Shown piece by piece: positions 47,588 to 60,266 of a stretch of 64,000 nt of DNA; positions within the stretch are counted from its first letter, which is position 1, and each line of letters starts with the position of its first letter. Source of the DNA: Plantago ovata (Eukaryota; Streptophyta; Magnoliopsida; Lamiales; Plantaginaceae). The position numbers and the translations under genes are program-made. The stretch lies in assembly GCA_028274465.1 (NCBI GenBank), contig CM051457.1, positions 46,222,362 to 46,286,361 on the forward strand. Reading direction: 5' to 3'. Below the pieces are notes generated by a model. The model saw only the letters and a program-made list of their open reading frames with translations. It had not been told where the DNA came from and did no database searches.

Positions 47588-48497
47588 ATGGGTGCTCTTG
47601 ACTATCTCTCTAACTTTTGCACTGTCACCACTACCAGAGGCAAAAGGAAACCTATGCAGGTACTTATCTCTCATTACATACACACTGCTTTTCATTTGTC
47701 ATCACAAACACAAACAATGAATATTGCTTGCTTGTGTTTACAACTTTGATTCATATTCTTAGCTTGTGTTTTCATTGTGTTGCAGACTGTGGAGATTAGA
47801 GTCAAATTGGACTGTGATGGATGTGAAAGAAGAGTTAAGAATGCTGTTAAGAACATGAAAGGTTTGTTCTATGCTTTGATCTTAATTGTCTTCATACTTC
47901 ATAGGATGCTTAAGTTCTTGAATTCATTTGAAAAACTGTCAACTTTTTTGATTGGTAGCTTTCAAATTAGTTGGTTTCTTTGATGGCATATTGTCCCTTT
48001 TTCTTTTCTTTTTGGGACATGTTTTGTGATTTAGTGAAATTGGTGATTTTTCGAATCCTACGATTGTCAAATGAAACTAAATTTAGCGCGATATGGATAG
48101 AAAAAAAACAACCATGTTAATTAATATCAACATAAATGAGATGGAATTATTTTATCGCGATTTCTCTAACAATTGCCAACTTTACTGCCTTCTTCTAGGA
48201 GTTAGAACCGTGGATGTTAACCGAAAGCAACACCGTGTAACCGTAAGCGGTTTCGTTGATCCAAACAAAGTGTTGAAGAGAGTTAAGAGTACAGGAAAAA
48301 GAGCAGAGTTTTGGCCTTACATTCCATACAATCTAGTACAACATCCTTATGTAGCTCAAGTCTATGACAAGAAGGCTCCTGCTGGATTCGTGCGAAATGT
48401 TACCCATCATCAGACGGTTTCGATGCATAATGCAGCGGATGAAGGGATCACACATCTCTTTAGTGATGACAACCCGAACGCCTGTTCTGTTATGTGA
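47588..48497 (+). CDS. Heavy-metal-associated isoprenylated plant protein (HIPP)
   Basis: Three exons (47588-47659, 47786-47861, 48199-48497) join to 148 aa. The start MGALDYLSNFC is typical of the HIPP20-27 group. The heavy-metal-associated (HMA) domain spans about residues 25-90 and has the metal-binding CxxC at Cys34 and Cys37 (VKLDCDGCERRVKNAV). A second half follows (VDVNRKQHRVTVSGFVDPNK), then KSTGKRAEFWPYIPYN and a Tyr/Pro/His-rich segment. The last four residues, CSVM, form a CaaX box for farnesylation, which places the protein at membranes. Members bind Cu, Zn or Cd and take part in metal homeostasis and stress responses. All splice sites are GT-AG and there is no break. It lies on the same strand about 2.1 kb after the formyltransferase stop, with no sign of functional coupling. 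Confidence 0.96.
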
Positions 48498-48927
48498 TGA
48501 AATGTGAAATTAAAATCTCGGTTTCGAAATGTAATGCGGTATCTTTTGTTTCATTTTGGTTTTTAATTACTACTCCATTTCCGCAACTATGAGTAGTGTA
48601 AGAGTATGAGATTTGCGTCATGTGTCATGTGGGTTCAAAGCTACAGGTTTTTTAAATGTTAGCTAATAGCCTAATATGGCACAGTTAACGTAAATCTAGT
48701 TTGTTGTTGATTAATTGTTGTATTTGTGTTGCTATATTTGTGCGTCGACAAGTTTTATAATCTGTCGGTTTTTATTCTTATATCTATTTAATATTTATGT
48801 GTAAAGTGTTTTCATGAATTATTTATACTCTTTACTTATACAACTCTTGTAAAATACGGACGTTTAAAAGGTTTAATTATGAATAAGGGATCCCAATACA
48901 ATTCACCTGCTCCACCACTAATGGTTC
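48498..48927. other. 3' flank of the HIPP gene
   Basis: The probable 3' UTR runs to about 48700. No other coding sequence or repeat is recognised. Confidence 0.5.
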
Positions 48928-48932
48928 AAATC

Positions 48933-50150
48933 TGTTGGAGAATTTCGTATTCGCACGGGAATGTGAGAGTTGAAAGATTGAACAAGAGAGAATGTTATTA
49001 GTAACATATAACAACAATAGAAACAAACTTGTATAGAATCAAACTTGTACAAAAACATATGTCAATACATAACAAATAAGAATCAACTTTACAAAGTAAA
49101 CTCCCTTGAATATTGATTCATCTATAAAGCATTCCTTTGTACTCCACGAGAACCAAGCATGATGGATGCAGAATTCCATGTCTTCAAGCAACTCCAGAAT
49201 AGTAACAAGTAAGAAGAAATGGCGAGTAGAGTTGATAGTTTGACTATCTCTCCTTAAGACAAGATTGTCCCGCTCATGGTGCTTACGGGATTATGGCAAT
49301 AGTCTCCCAGGATAAAACTACTCTTAAGACGGCTAAGTAGCACTCCAATAGCCGAATCTATCGAACTTACTTTGAGTATGAACAGTACAGAAGAGCAAAG
49401 AGGGAGAAGGAGATGAGTTCTCAAGTATCTCAAGTATATGTAAGTATGTTTGAAGAAATGAATTCTTCTCCTATTTATACAACAAATGCACCCTCTCCCA
49501 AGTGTTACAACCCTTCCAAATTGTGTCTAAATCATCATCCAGATGATTTTAAGACGAATGGATGTGTCCCATCACAATTTAAGGGATGTATCTCTTCATG
49601 AACCTCTTGAAAATTCGCCACTGCCGAAAAGGTACAAACTTGTTCGCAATGCTGCAACATTGCCTTAGTGTTGTTGCTACAAAGATTTTACAGTGAGTTA
49701 GGAACCGCGATGCTGTAGCATTCATTTCATAATGATGCAGCGACGTTTACTTGATATCAATGCTGCAGCGCTCTATACATCAATGCTGCAGCGAAGCTTT
49801 ACAGTAAGTTTAGACAAGATCACAATAATGCTGCATCATTCTATAAACTTTGCTGCTTCAAGAGTTCCTTTTCTCAAAACTTGGATTCTCAAGTGGTTTC
49901 GATATACGATATACGCTTGCTCTTTAACTCGAATTTTAGCACAATGGAACATTCCCCCATGTGTGTATGAATGACTTAATTCATTCAAGTATTGATCAAC
50001 TCACTTATGCATTAATCACCCTTTCACTCCAAGGATTTTAGTGACTTAACGCGTTTTAGTGACACACGATCACGAAACCGTGTTGGACGCCCTTAGACCA
50101 ATACAACGAACGAATTGAAAGCTCATTCGTATTTACTAAAATTCCCAACA
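48933..50150 (-). mobile_element. Solo LTR, Copia-like, minus orientation (TSD AAATC)
   Basis: The ends are TGTTGGAGAATTT and AAAATTCCCAACA, flanked by AAATC at 48928-48932 and 50151-50155. On the minus strand a TATA box TATAAATAGG lies at about 49470-49480, so the LTR is read right to left. The 1218 bp hold no internal domain. A repeated AATGCTGCAGC phrase occurs at 49640-49860. No coding frame is supported. Confidence 0.9.
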
Positions 50151-50238
50151 AAATCAAACCATTCGATTTTCCCTGAGCAAGTCATCCATGGCGGACAAAA
50201 GCGCTGTGGACAAGATCTTATATCTCGAGATCTCATTC

Positions 50239-50261
50239 CATGGCAGAGCCTCTGCCATGGA
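50239..50261. repeat. Perfect 11-bp inverted repeat
   Basis: CCATGGCAGAG and CTCTGCCATGG are separated by a single C. Nothing else in 50156-51400 could be assigned; it is AT-rich intergenic DNA. Confidence 0.8.
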
Positions 50262-51389
50262 CGAGATTAGCTTAAGTTTCTTGGCATGTCAATGCTACAA
50301 TCAAGAATTTTAGAGAGGAGGAATTGAAAACGTTATAAAATTCCACTATTTTCTCGGTGCAGTTTTAGGACCGGATGAGTCACTCGAAGTTTCCTAGTAA
50401 GGAAGTGAGGACCAATACGTGAAAAAATACCGTCTAAAGGGCCAGGCCCAAATCCAACAGTGTTTACCGAGCGTTGCTTATCGCTTATGCTCATGTTATT
50501 TATAAATTATTTTAGCTAAAAGGATCGGTCCGTAGTGTCGGTGGATGACGAATTATGGTGTTTGGTAGTTCCGTACGTAGTTGGGGTTTGTTTTTTGGTA
50601 AAATAGAAGGGAAAAAAACGCATACTATACTATAGATACATTCATGTCCGTTAATATAAATTACTCACTCATTCGTATTAGAACATTGAAAGCCAATGTA
50701 CTACTATATCTGATGGTGTAATTCTAACATACTAATTATAGGAATATAAGAGTGGAAAATGTCTTTACTAGTCACAATCAATAATTCAGGTACACATACA
50801 GTTTGGAGAAATTATTGTATTGTTTCAGTGAATTGGTGAAAAGATGGAACCTTTGCCCGCATGAGATAACTTTTTATCCGAAAAGACTTTTTAATATTTT
50901 TACATATATAATCCAACTTTATGCTAAAATATCTACACATTTAATTTGTCACAATGGTAAATCCAAACATGTCATTTCGCATGATAAATTGTTTTTTGAA
51001 ACGGTTTTTTTTTTTTTGAAACGGATTTCGCATGATAAATACTGACCTATAGATTATCTATGGGGGCACACATTTATAATATCCAACTATATGTTAACGC
51101 TCTTTAGATGCTACCACCTTTAACTTCGAGTTACAATTAAATCTAGACTAGTGATACGGTGTAATTAGAGGAGAATTATATGCAGATCCTGGATCATTCG
51201 AAGATTTTGTGGAAGCGCCGAAATTCAATTAAAAGTTAGTGTTTTTCATGTAGAAACAGTGTCCTAGGTCAAAATCATGGGAAAAATACACATATAAATA
51301 AAAAACAACAACTAATTGCAAATAAAACTACTTTAAAACATTAGTTACCAAATGCTCGCTACTTACTAAGTTTTCGGACCTCAAAATCT

Positions 51390-52345
51390 CGCTCAATTGG
51401 ATTTAATAGCAAATTTGACATCCGGAAGCTAGTTCCAGCCACTTAAACTAGCTGAAACTAGCTATAATGGACCTAAAAAACTCGCTAAACTGAATTTAAT
51501 GAAGATTTTTTAAATCCGCCTACAGAAATGGACCTCAAAATCTTGTTCAACTGGATTTAATAACAAATTTGACATCCGAAATCTAGTTTCAGCCACTGAA
51601 ACTAGCTAAAAATGGCTGAAACTAGCTAAAAATGACTGAAACAATTTGAAACTAACGGTTAATTTTATATTTTTCCCGAAATTAACCTTTAAAACTAGTT
51701 GTTAATTTTACAAAATGATTAAATTAACTCTAAAAATTATTTATACTAAACTAAATGAATTTAAAAAATATGGAAACTATAATTACAAAAATATAATCAT
51801 TAGTTTAACTGAAAAAACATAGTTTCAAATTAGTTTCAACACATAAAAGCTAGTTTCAGAAGCTAATTTCAGACAAAAGCTAGTTTCAGAAGCTAGTTTC
51901 AAATAAAAACTAGTTTCATAAACTGGCCGAAACTACTTGAAACTAACTATTAGTGCTAGTTTCAACATCATAAAATATTAATTTCATTAGTTTCAACAAT
52001 AAAAATGTTATTTTCATTAGTTTCAACATCATAAGTGATAGTTTCAGCAACAAAAAAATGCTAGTTTCAGCAACACAAATGCTAGTATCATTAGATTCAA
52101 CAACACAAATGCTAGTTTCAACAACTAAATGCTAGCTTCATTAGTTTAAGCATCATAAGTGCTAGTTTAAGCATCATAAGTGTTAGTCTGAACCACAAAA
52201 ATGTTAGTTTCCGCAACACGAATGCTAAACCATTTGTTTCAGCATCACAAGCGAACAAAAAAATGTTAGTTTCATTAGATTCAACAACAAAGATGAAAGT
52301 TTCATTAGTTTCAACAACAAAAATTAAATGCCAGTTTCATTAGTT
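51390..52345. repeat. Degenerate tandem-repeat field (CTAGTTTCA units)
   Basis: The phrase GACCTCAAAATCT...GGATTTAATA is present twice (about 51378 and 51530). From 51580 onward, units such as GCTAGTTTCAGCAACA, GTTTCATTAGTTTCAACA and their variants recur about every 25-45 bp to 52345. There is no open reading frame. It looks like a decayed minisatellite. Confidence 0.8.
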
Positions 52346-52621
52346 TCTGTGTATAAATATTAATTAGTTAAAAAAAACGCAAAGTCTCATAAGAGACCGT
52401 CTCTATTTAAGTTAATAAGAGACCGTACCATTGTGCAATTAACAACAAAACTAATGAAAAATTCGGTGGTCAAAATGTAATAAATTATAGATATGGGCTT
52501 TTGTGCAAATTTAACATTATATAATTATCTAAACCTAAAATACAGATCCCATCTCATTCTTATTTCTTCTTTCTCTCTTCTCGCTCCAGATCTGGTTCAG
52601 GGCTGAGTCTCACCGGAAAAG

Positions 52622-52706
52622 ATGGAGGTCGGGTTATTGAATCGGAGCTATACCGACGCGAAGCTCTACCGCAAATTCGCCGCCTTCACATCCTATGATT
52701 CGGTGG
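52622..52706 (+). pseudogene. Gene-like first exon inside the TIR element
   Basis: ATG at 52622 follows a C/T-rich leader (52550-52600) and opens MEVGLLNRSYTDAKLYRKF and then AAFTSYDSV. A possible donor GTTTGT comes just before a stop. GC content and codon use differ from the AT-rich surroundings. This is what a captured host gene fragment looks like. I did not recognise the parent gene. Confidence 0.4.
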
Positions 52707-53160
52707 TTTGTTGATCCCCGATTTCGATTTGGAAGCTTTGGCTTCGGATCTCGATCGAATTGAGTGACAGGTGAGATGATGAAGCGATGTTGTTTGTGCT
52801 TCCTCCTCCTTACTGTTGTTGTTGGTGATAGTCTGCCATTAATTTTACTAGCTTACATGTAGTGTTTTCAGTTTTGGTTGTACTAATTGGATGAACGAAA
52901 CTCTGTTTTGGACAAGATTGAAATGAAATTTATATAATACTGTACCTTAGAACTGGTAGAATTGATTGATTTGAGCTGGAAAAGATGAGAATGGAAGGTA
53001 GAAGAAGAGGGAAGGTGTGAGGATTAGGCTATGGGGAATAGATGATTATTCTGCATTTGCTCGAGTCTAAAGATTACTTGCCTAAAATTGAGGAGTTTCA
53101 GGTTGCATGATTGTGTATTTTAATTTTCCTGACTAATTTGCTATAATTGATGGGATTGAT

Positions 53161-54644
53161 TTTGCATCTAGATGTAGATTTATGTTCATCTCATGATTTT
53201 TTTACGTTCAGCGATATTCACCATGTTCTGTACAATATTGCCCATGTTCTAGCCAATATTGTCCATGTTCTGACCGATATGCTCACTGTTTTTAATGCTC
53301 TGTTTTTTTAATTGTTTTTATGAAAAATTGACCTCTGCGATATACACTATGTTCTCAGCAACATAACCCATGTTCTCAACAATATTGCATATGTTCTAAA
53401 CAATACTACCTTTGTTGTTTCCCCCTTTGGTTTTCGTGGTGTTGTTATCATTGTTTTTTTTGTCGTTTCGGTGTTTCTATATTGGACGCAGCTTTACATA
53501 ATCTACCAATTATTACCCATGTTTCCAAGCATATGTCCCATGTTTTGAACATTATTACCCATGTTTCTTATATTATGTCATATCATTTTGTTTGATATGT
53601 CCCATGTTCTTATCTTGATTTTTAGTCTATGTTGATATTTATTCTGATTATGGTCCATATTTTTAAGATTATTACCTATGTTCCTTACAATATTGTCTAT
53701 GTTTGTGTTTTGGTTTTTGTAGATGATGTGCAACAGAAGAAAAGGACGACTAATGCCGGAAGCAAGCAAAAATCCAAATTTGATTCATGTTGATACAAAA
53801 GATTGTATCTATTTAAGAAATGGAGTATATATCCTTGTCATTAGAAGTTAGATAGTTATTATTGTAGTCATAATATTAGTATGTCCAATGTACTTGGAGT
53901 TATGTACAAGGATTTTTTTTATGTTTGAAATAGTACCCATGTTGTTGAGAATATCTCCCATATTTATGTAAATATTATTCATGTTTCTCATAATATATCC
54001 CATGTACTTACAATTTATTGATAATGTTCATGTTCCATGTTAGTTTAAATATTACCCATGTTTCTAAATATATCGTCCATGTTCATGGGAATACTACTAC
54101 CCATGTTTGTCATAATATCTTCCATGAATTTGTTTTTATATATAACTGTCATATATGTGTTTCTCCAAAAGAATCCATGTTTCTGGGAATATCTCCTATG
54201 TTTTTTAGAATATCTCCCATGTTTCATGGGAATACTAGCCATGTTTCTCATAATATATTTCATGAACTTGTTTCTATATATAAGTGTCATGTTATGTGTT
54301 TCTCCAAATAGAACCCATGTTTCTGAGAATATCTCACATGTTCTCAAATAAAGTCATAAATATATAGTAGATTACTTTTTAAAATTGTCAAACAAAGCAT
54401 ACTGGTGAGAACATGGACAATATTGTTGAGAACATGGGTTATATTGTTGAGAACATAGTGCATATCGCATAGGTCAATTTCTCACAAAACCTAAAAAAAA
54501 GACAGAGCATCAGAAACAGTGAGCATATTGGTTAGAACATGAACAATATTGGCTAGAACATGGGCAACATTGTATAGAACATGGCAAATATCGCTGAACG
54601 TAAAAAATTCATGAGATGAACATAAATCTACATCTAGATGTAAA
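53161..54644. repeat. Long inverted repeat (arms about 236 bp) with CATGTT-rich loop
   Basis: The left arm 53161-53396 and the right arm 54408-54644 are reverse complements over most of their length. Shared phrases include CATCTAGATG, TTCAGCGATATT / AATATCGCTGAA and CATGTTCTAGCCAATATTG / CAATATTGGCTAGAACATG. The roughly 1-kb loop repeats CCCATGTTTCT and AATATCTCCCATGTT. Confidence 0.88.
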
Positions 54645-55404
54645 AGCTAACATCTATCACCAACAAACTTCGATTCAAACACATATCTACATAAATCTAG
54701 ATGCAAATAACAACAACAATGTGGATTCAACATAAATCTATCACCAACAAACTTTTATCACCAACAAACATCAATTCAAACAACTAAAAAAACCTTGACC
54801 TATGTCAAATCGGTCGATTGATGATGATGAGCAGGCGATGGTGATGATCCCATGTGATTTTGGATGAGTTGTGGGGTGTTTTAGAAGCTAGTAGTTGTTT
54901 TGGGGTTGTTTTAGAAGCTAGTAGTTGTTTTGGGGTTGTTTTGTAATTAATATAAATTGGTCTCTATGGTCTCTTTCTAAGGTTGGTCTCTCATGAGACT
55001 TACTCTAAAAAAAATAGTTAAATATAATTAGCTAGTAATTAATTAACACTAATGGATGTCAAAAACACCATCAGAATCCATTTTAGTGAGAACATAGGTA
55101 TCCAGCGAAAAATTGAGATCCAAATTGATTAGCTTTTAGGACACCAAAAAATAGAATGACCTTTTTTGTAAGAGGTTATTAGATTTTAAGGCACCAAAAA
55201 TAGAATGACCGTTTTGTAAGTAGTTATTTAAAGTGGCTATTTTAGCAATTATGTGCTCTCAAGTGGTTATTTTATGTAATTTTATGCAAAATCATTGCTT
55301 TGCCATTTTGTATGATGGATATCGTCCATTGAAGATCATCTGCCGGATTAAAATGTTATTTTATCAATTTTGGGAACTTTTCTTAATTTTTAAAGAAAAA
55401 AATT

Positions 55405-56025
55405 GATCAAACCCCCCCAACATATACTACAAGTGAGACATTACCCCCTAACCTATTAAATCTGAGACTTAACCCCCTTACCTATATAAATTGTTGCAAC
55501 ATACCCCCTATATAATATTTTACTATCAATTTAATATTTTCATTCAATTTAATATTTTCCCTTTAATTAAATATTTCCGTTTGATTCCAAATTAATCATA
55601 ATACCCGCCGAAAAACTAATTTTGAAAATTATAATATACAACTACACGATTTTCACTTTTATAATATAATATAATATAAGTTCAAATATTATATTTCCGG
55701 TATAATTAATGAAAATATTATTTTTTCACTTTTATAATATAAATTGTATTGAAAAAATAAGATTTGAACTTATATTATATAAGTAAAATCTTATATTTTT
55801 ATAATATAATTTTTAAAATTATTTTTCGATATGAATTAGGATTAATTGGAGTCAAACTGACATATTAAATTGTAGGGAAAATATTAAATTGAATGAAAAA
55901 TATTAAATTAAAGGGAAAATATTATATAGGGGTCATAACACTTTAAATAGATGAGGGGTTAAGTCTCAAACTTAATAGGTTAGGGGGTAATGTATCAATT
56001 GTAGTAAAGTTTAGGGGGTTTCATC
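55405..56025. mobile_element. Foldback MITE with long terminal inverted repeats
   Basis: The left end GATCAAACCCCCCCAAC pairs with the right end GGGGGTTTCATC. The pairing continues for roughly 200 bp, including CATTACCCCCTAACCTATTA / TAATAGGTTAGGGGGTAATG. The interior is AT-rich with no coding capacity. The TSD is not clear. Confidence 0.85.
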
Positions 56026-56937
56026 AATTTTATCCTTTTTTTTAAAGTTATTGGACATTGTTTGGTAATTTATTTACTTTCCAAAATTAGGGTTTTTATG
56101 TATTTAAAGACTCCTTTGACGTTTTTGCAGCTCGGTTTGGCTTGGTTAAAGAAAGACCAGATTTGAACATATGGGAGAAGTATACATTACGGATTACACC
56201 AACATGCATGCTCCCCAAATTTGGCTTTCGTGATCACAAGTTCACAACACACAATAGTAAGTCGCTGGTTTGAAAACGATTGAGACCAACGACACTGATT
56301 TGGATGATGCATCAAATCAAATTATAAGAGGAGATCTTATCCTTAGTCTTCACAATTAATATATACACATGATGATCAAAACAAACAATGATCATTAAAA
56401 CTTTAGATACTTTTCCTAGCCATAAAAAACTTGTTAATTAATTATCATAGAGTTTAGTACATTAAAAACGTACGTAACCAACCTAATCCGCAAGCGATTT
56501 ATTTTATAGCCATAAGGTTGAAGAAAAGCATGAACCGACCAATTCATAATTCTTTCCGTAACCGTCGTTCAACAGTGGTACCCAGTGCTTGTAATATTTA
56601 TATTTTAATTCCTCCATTTCATTACAAACTTCATCTTTGGTCAGCTGCTGCCACGTTTGAATCGTATATTACACCTAAATTATATTGATAAAAAAATATT
56701 TAAAATACTACTAACTTATAAACTTTAATTATATAATTTTAAAAAAGAATTGCATCGTACAATTTAGGAGTAATGTGCGGTCAAACATGAAGTCTATTGA
56801 CCGAAGAGGAAATTATTAATGAAATGGAAGAAGTACAATGTAAACAAGTTTTAATCAGGTTGAACGACCAAACGGAACTCAATTGCATGGATTACAAAAT
56901 ATAATATGAGTGTCCATAATTGGTGAAAACTGACTCA
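56026..56937. other. Unassigned AT-rich intergenic DNA
   Basis: I see no gene, RNA gene or clear repeat in this stretch. Confidence 0.4.
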
Positions 56938-57449
56938 GGCAGTGATGTTCCCGAGGCAAGTCGAGTCCAGTCGAATTGAGACTTGTTAAGAAAACGAGTG
57001 AAACTTAAGGCTCCAATTTGAGTTTGTGCCATAATAGTTATACCCAAGTTCAAGCTAAGCATGTGAAATAAAGAAAGAAAAAACCAAATGGAAAAAGAAA
57101 ATAAGACGTTAAAATTAACGAATTTAAAATTACACATTACAAATCAACATCGCAACTGATAAAGTTATGATTGTCCAGTTTACAATGGTGGCCTTGCGAC
57201 GTAGGCAGTGATGTTGTACAAGACTAGGCAAGTTGAGTATTATCAAGTTCAAATAACATTCGAGTCGAGATGACGCTCGTTAAGAAAACGAGCAAAAATT
57301 AGAGCTTGAGCTTGAGCCCGAGCCATAATATTTATACTCGAGCTCGTGATAAAATTAAAAAAAAAAATGTAAAAATAGAAAATAGGATGTTAAGGTTTAG
57401 GAATTCAAGATTACACATTATAAATCAACATCCCAAATGATTAAGTTAT
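56938..57449. repeat. Tandem duplication of about 235-245 bp
   Basis: Copy 1 (56938-57169) and copy 2 (57203-57449) share GGCAGTGATGTT, GTTAAGAAAACGAG, ATTACACATTA and AAATCAACATC in the same order at about 75-80 percent by eye. Related AGAACGAG/CTCAGCTTG phrases reappear at 59080-59140. Confidence 0.75.
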
Positions 57450-57538
57450 CAAAGTTAAACAAAAAGTCAAGCACAAACAATTCAAGATGAAATGATGGGT
57501 TTGAAAATGTAGATTATTGTATATAGGGTATGGATGTA

Positions 57539-59057
57539 TGTTGGTCCCTTTAAACAACAAGAAAATACTCGGGGGGGGGGGGGGGGGGGAGGTTGAATAG
57601 TCTTTTCAAACTTTCGTCGTTTAAAAAACTTTCTCAGCAAGTGCTTATTACTTTTCAGTAATGAGTTTGCTGATACTTAACTTTCTCAGCAAGTACTAGT
57701 TACTTTTCAGTAACGAGTTTTACTGGTACTCTAAAAACAGAGTGCGGAAGTCTTTGTACAATAAGTGCTTTTCAGAGAGTGTTAGTTTCAGCAAGTGAGC
57801 AGAGTGACAGTGTACAAAAAATATAGCTTGCTGAAAACTATGCGGTAAATTAAATCACACAAACACTTTTATAGTGGTATCTGAGAGTGGCGTAATCTCT
57901 CAACTAATCCACTTTGTCCTTTCTAGGACTGAATCCACTAAGATAAGCTTGAGGTTCCTTACAACACCTATCTGTAATGATTCTTCAGAAACCAAAGCAC
58001 ACTTGTTTCGTTTCCAACCTAACTAGAGAACGAAACCTTGTTCTCCACCAAACTTGGGACACTTAATCAGCAAAACTATGCTTGATTAATTCCCACTGAA
58101 TTTCACACCTGAAAGGGTGTTTATCTAACCAGGTTTGGGATGAGATGACTTTAGTATAACTTTTTCAGCTATAACAAGTTATCTAAAGATACACAACTTG
58201 GAATACTTTTCAGTAAACAAGTTAAGTTGTTTCTGGTGTCAAGACTTGTTCTTGTTCGAAAGAAAGAACACTTAACTAATTTCTTAGCCGTGAATGTTCT
58301 ACTTCTTCACAAGTAGCTTTTGTTTCAAACTTAAGTCTTGGAACGGATCAATAGGCAGTAAAGAGTATGGAAGATTGAGTGTTTAAGCACAAGTGAGAGT
58401 TTGATCACGTTGTTGACACACTTCAACTCTTTTCCGGATGACCTCTATTTATAGTGAATCAAGGGAGCCGTTTGAATTTCAAATTCTAAGGCTTTGTTAC
58501 TTAAGATGTCACTATCTTGCTTTTGTACTTTCAACAACGTCCTTCATTTGTCTTCTAGTCTTCATGTTCTTCGTGTGCTTACTTTGCATTTAATGTTCAT
58601 TTGAATCGAATTCAAATGTGAACGTTGGAGCCAAAATGCAAGTACTTTTAGCAAGGAGGTCACATATGTATTTCAGCAAGCAGTCAGTCTCAGTTTCGGC
58701 AAGCACAACCTACTCTGTCATATAGATTTTCACTTATGCGGTTGCTGAAATTTCCACTTTCTGAGCAACATGTGCCTTTGTAGATACCATTCTCAGAATT
58801 CTTCTTAAGTCTTCAGTCTTCGAATCTTCAAGTTTCTGAGCGGTTCTAGTGCTTCAATGGTTCATTTGTAAAAACAAAGTACATCATCAGCAAAACTAAA
58901 GCACCTAACTAGTACCTACACTAAGTCTTCAGCAAACGTTCATCTTTTACAATGTCCTTAAAATTCTAAATTCCTATGGACCTTAAGAGTACTAGTTACT
59001 GGACTTTCCTTAATTTAGCATGGCTAATTGCTCATCAAAATTACAAGTTTTCTAACA
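57539..59057 (-). mobile_element. Probable solo LTR, Copia-like, minus orientation, with G19 tract
   Basis: On the minus strand it starts TGTTAGAAAACTTG (59057 leftward) and ends GGGACCAACA (57539). The flanks ATGTA (57534-57538) and AGGTA (59058-59062) differ by one base, so the TSD is tentative. A TATA box TATAAATAG on the minus strand lies at about 58444-58454. A run of 19 G (57571-57589) is followed by AGGTTGAATAG, a phrase common in long Copia LTRs. No coding frame is supported. Confidence 0.65.
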
Positions 59058-59062
59058 AGGTA

Positions 59063-60199
59063 TGCCAAAGCTAAGAAGCATCGGCTCGTTAAAAGAACGA
59101 GAATAAATTTTGACTCGAACTCAGCTTGAAAACTTATCAAGTGAGCCAAAGGCTATCCTCAAGTAATTGTTACTCACTTTGAACACCAACTCTATCGTAT
59201 CAACATTTCACTAACTTCACCTCTAAACACTCCAGTAGTCGCTAGCCTTTCATCTCCACATTTTTTTCTTTTTTAACTCTGTTATTCTATTTATTTTAAA
59301 TGTTATTGATTAATTTGCAAGGTAATCATATCAATTTTAAAATTTACAATGCTTCGAAACAAATATTACAACCAGGTACGAAGTCAATATCAACCCATTG
59401 GTATGAATTTTTGGAATTCTATCAATAAACTTTTCACTTTGTCCCCTCTTAATTTTTTGTTTACCCTCTCTCCAACTTCAAAGTTACTATATTAAGTTAT
59501 TAACATTTTGCATTTTTGTAGTTCGAAACATTTGAAAAGTAGATATCTTAATATATTCTTGGGTACCCATATATTCTTCGTGGAAAAAAATAAATAACAA
59601 TCAAGTAATAAAAACCTCTATGCAGCTTAATTAAAATGCTTCGTTCCCCATTACGACACCACTTTCTTGACGAATTCAGTACAAGTTTTATAACTATTTT
59701 CTAATTTTATTTTTTGCAGGTGTTAAAGATCCAGATAACAAATTAAAAAAAAAAAAAAAACCCCAAATGATTTGCACAATCGGTACGCCTTGAGTGTTAA
59801 GCTAGATCGTTAATTCCGGAGTGGTTTGCGTTGGTTGGTTAAGCCGTTAGGGTGTTTAATTAAGGGTTAATTTAGAAGTCTGGTGGTCGAAATATATTGT
59901 CCTTTATAAGACGAGATCGTTCTGATGTAGGCAACTAACCTATTCAGACTTTTCAAGTTTGTTCCAGGTACTAATCATACTATACTTATGTTCATTCGTA
60001 ATCGTAAACGCTGGAGAAAAGAAAAAGATTAAGAAAAGAGAAAAAAAAAAAAGTAAAGCCTGAGGCCCTGAACATATTGGGCCTAGCCTAGAGGCCTAAT
60101 ATTATTAACAAAAAAAAAAAGGAAAACAGTAACGCCTTGGACCTGGCCCAGAAGCCCAATATTTCACTTATATACAACTCGTATAGTCGTATGTACTAT
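59063..60199. other. Intergenic DNA with possible degenerate SINE
   Basis: At about 59828-59893 there are weak A-box-like (GGTTGGTTAAGCCGTTAGGG) and B-box-like (GGTGGTCGAAAT) sequences. Two A-runs (59744-59760 and 60107-60120) and a repeated GGCCCAGAAGCCCAATAT-type phrase occur later. No gene is visible. Confidence 0.35.
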
Positions 60200-60200
60200 A

Positions 60201-60243
60201 GTCCCACATCGGTAAAAAGTAATAAAAGAAACATGTATATATA
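60201..60243 (+). promoter_or_regulatory. Plant snRNA-type promoter: USE and TATA at Pol III spacing
   Basis: GTCCCACATCG (60201-60211) matches the plant upstream sequence element RTCCCACATCG. TATATATA begins at 60236, with 24 bp between. In plants a gap of about 23-24 bp selects Pol III (U6 and U3 type), while about 33-35 bp selects Pol II. A G at 60267 lies at the usual start distance. Confidence 0.75.
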
Positions 60244-60266
60244 TGCAGTAATTATATACTATGCTT

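Larger units (their letters stand above)
52373..55014. mobile_element. TIR DNA transposon, superfamily not assigned (TSD TAGTTAAA)
   Basis: The ends AAAGTCTCATAAGAGACC (52381-52398) and GGTCTCTCATGAGACTTACT (about 54984-55003) are inverted, and further AGAGACC motifs continue the pairing for about 50 bp. TAGTTAAA lies at 52365-52372 and 55015-55022. No transposase is visible. The interior has a short gene-like start near 52622, a long internal inverted repeat and a CATGTT-rich middle. The exact terminal bases are uncertain because of A/T runs. It could be a MULE-type or hAT-type deletion derivative. Confidence 0.65.

Noticed and set aside
53578-54351. Open frames full of HVSxNI or MFLNISSMF repeats
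   Set aside because: They arise from the CATGTT/AATATC DNA repeats and occur in several frames on both strands.
59828-59893. tRNA gene or SINE head
   Set aside because: The A box and B box are too degenerate and no cloverleaf or tail is seen.
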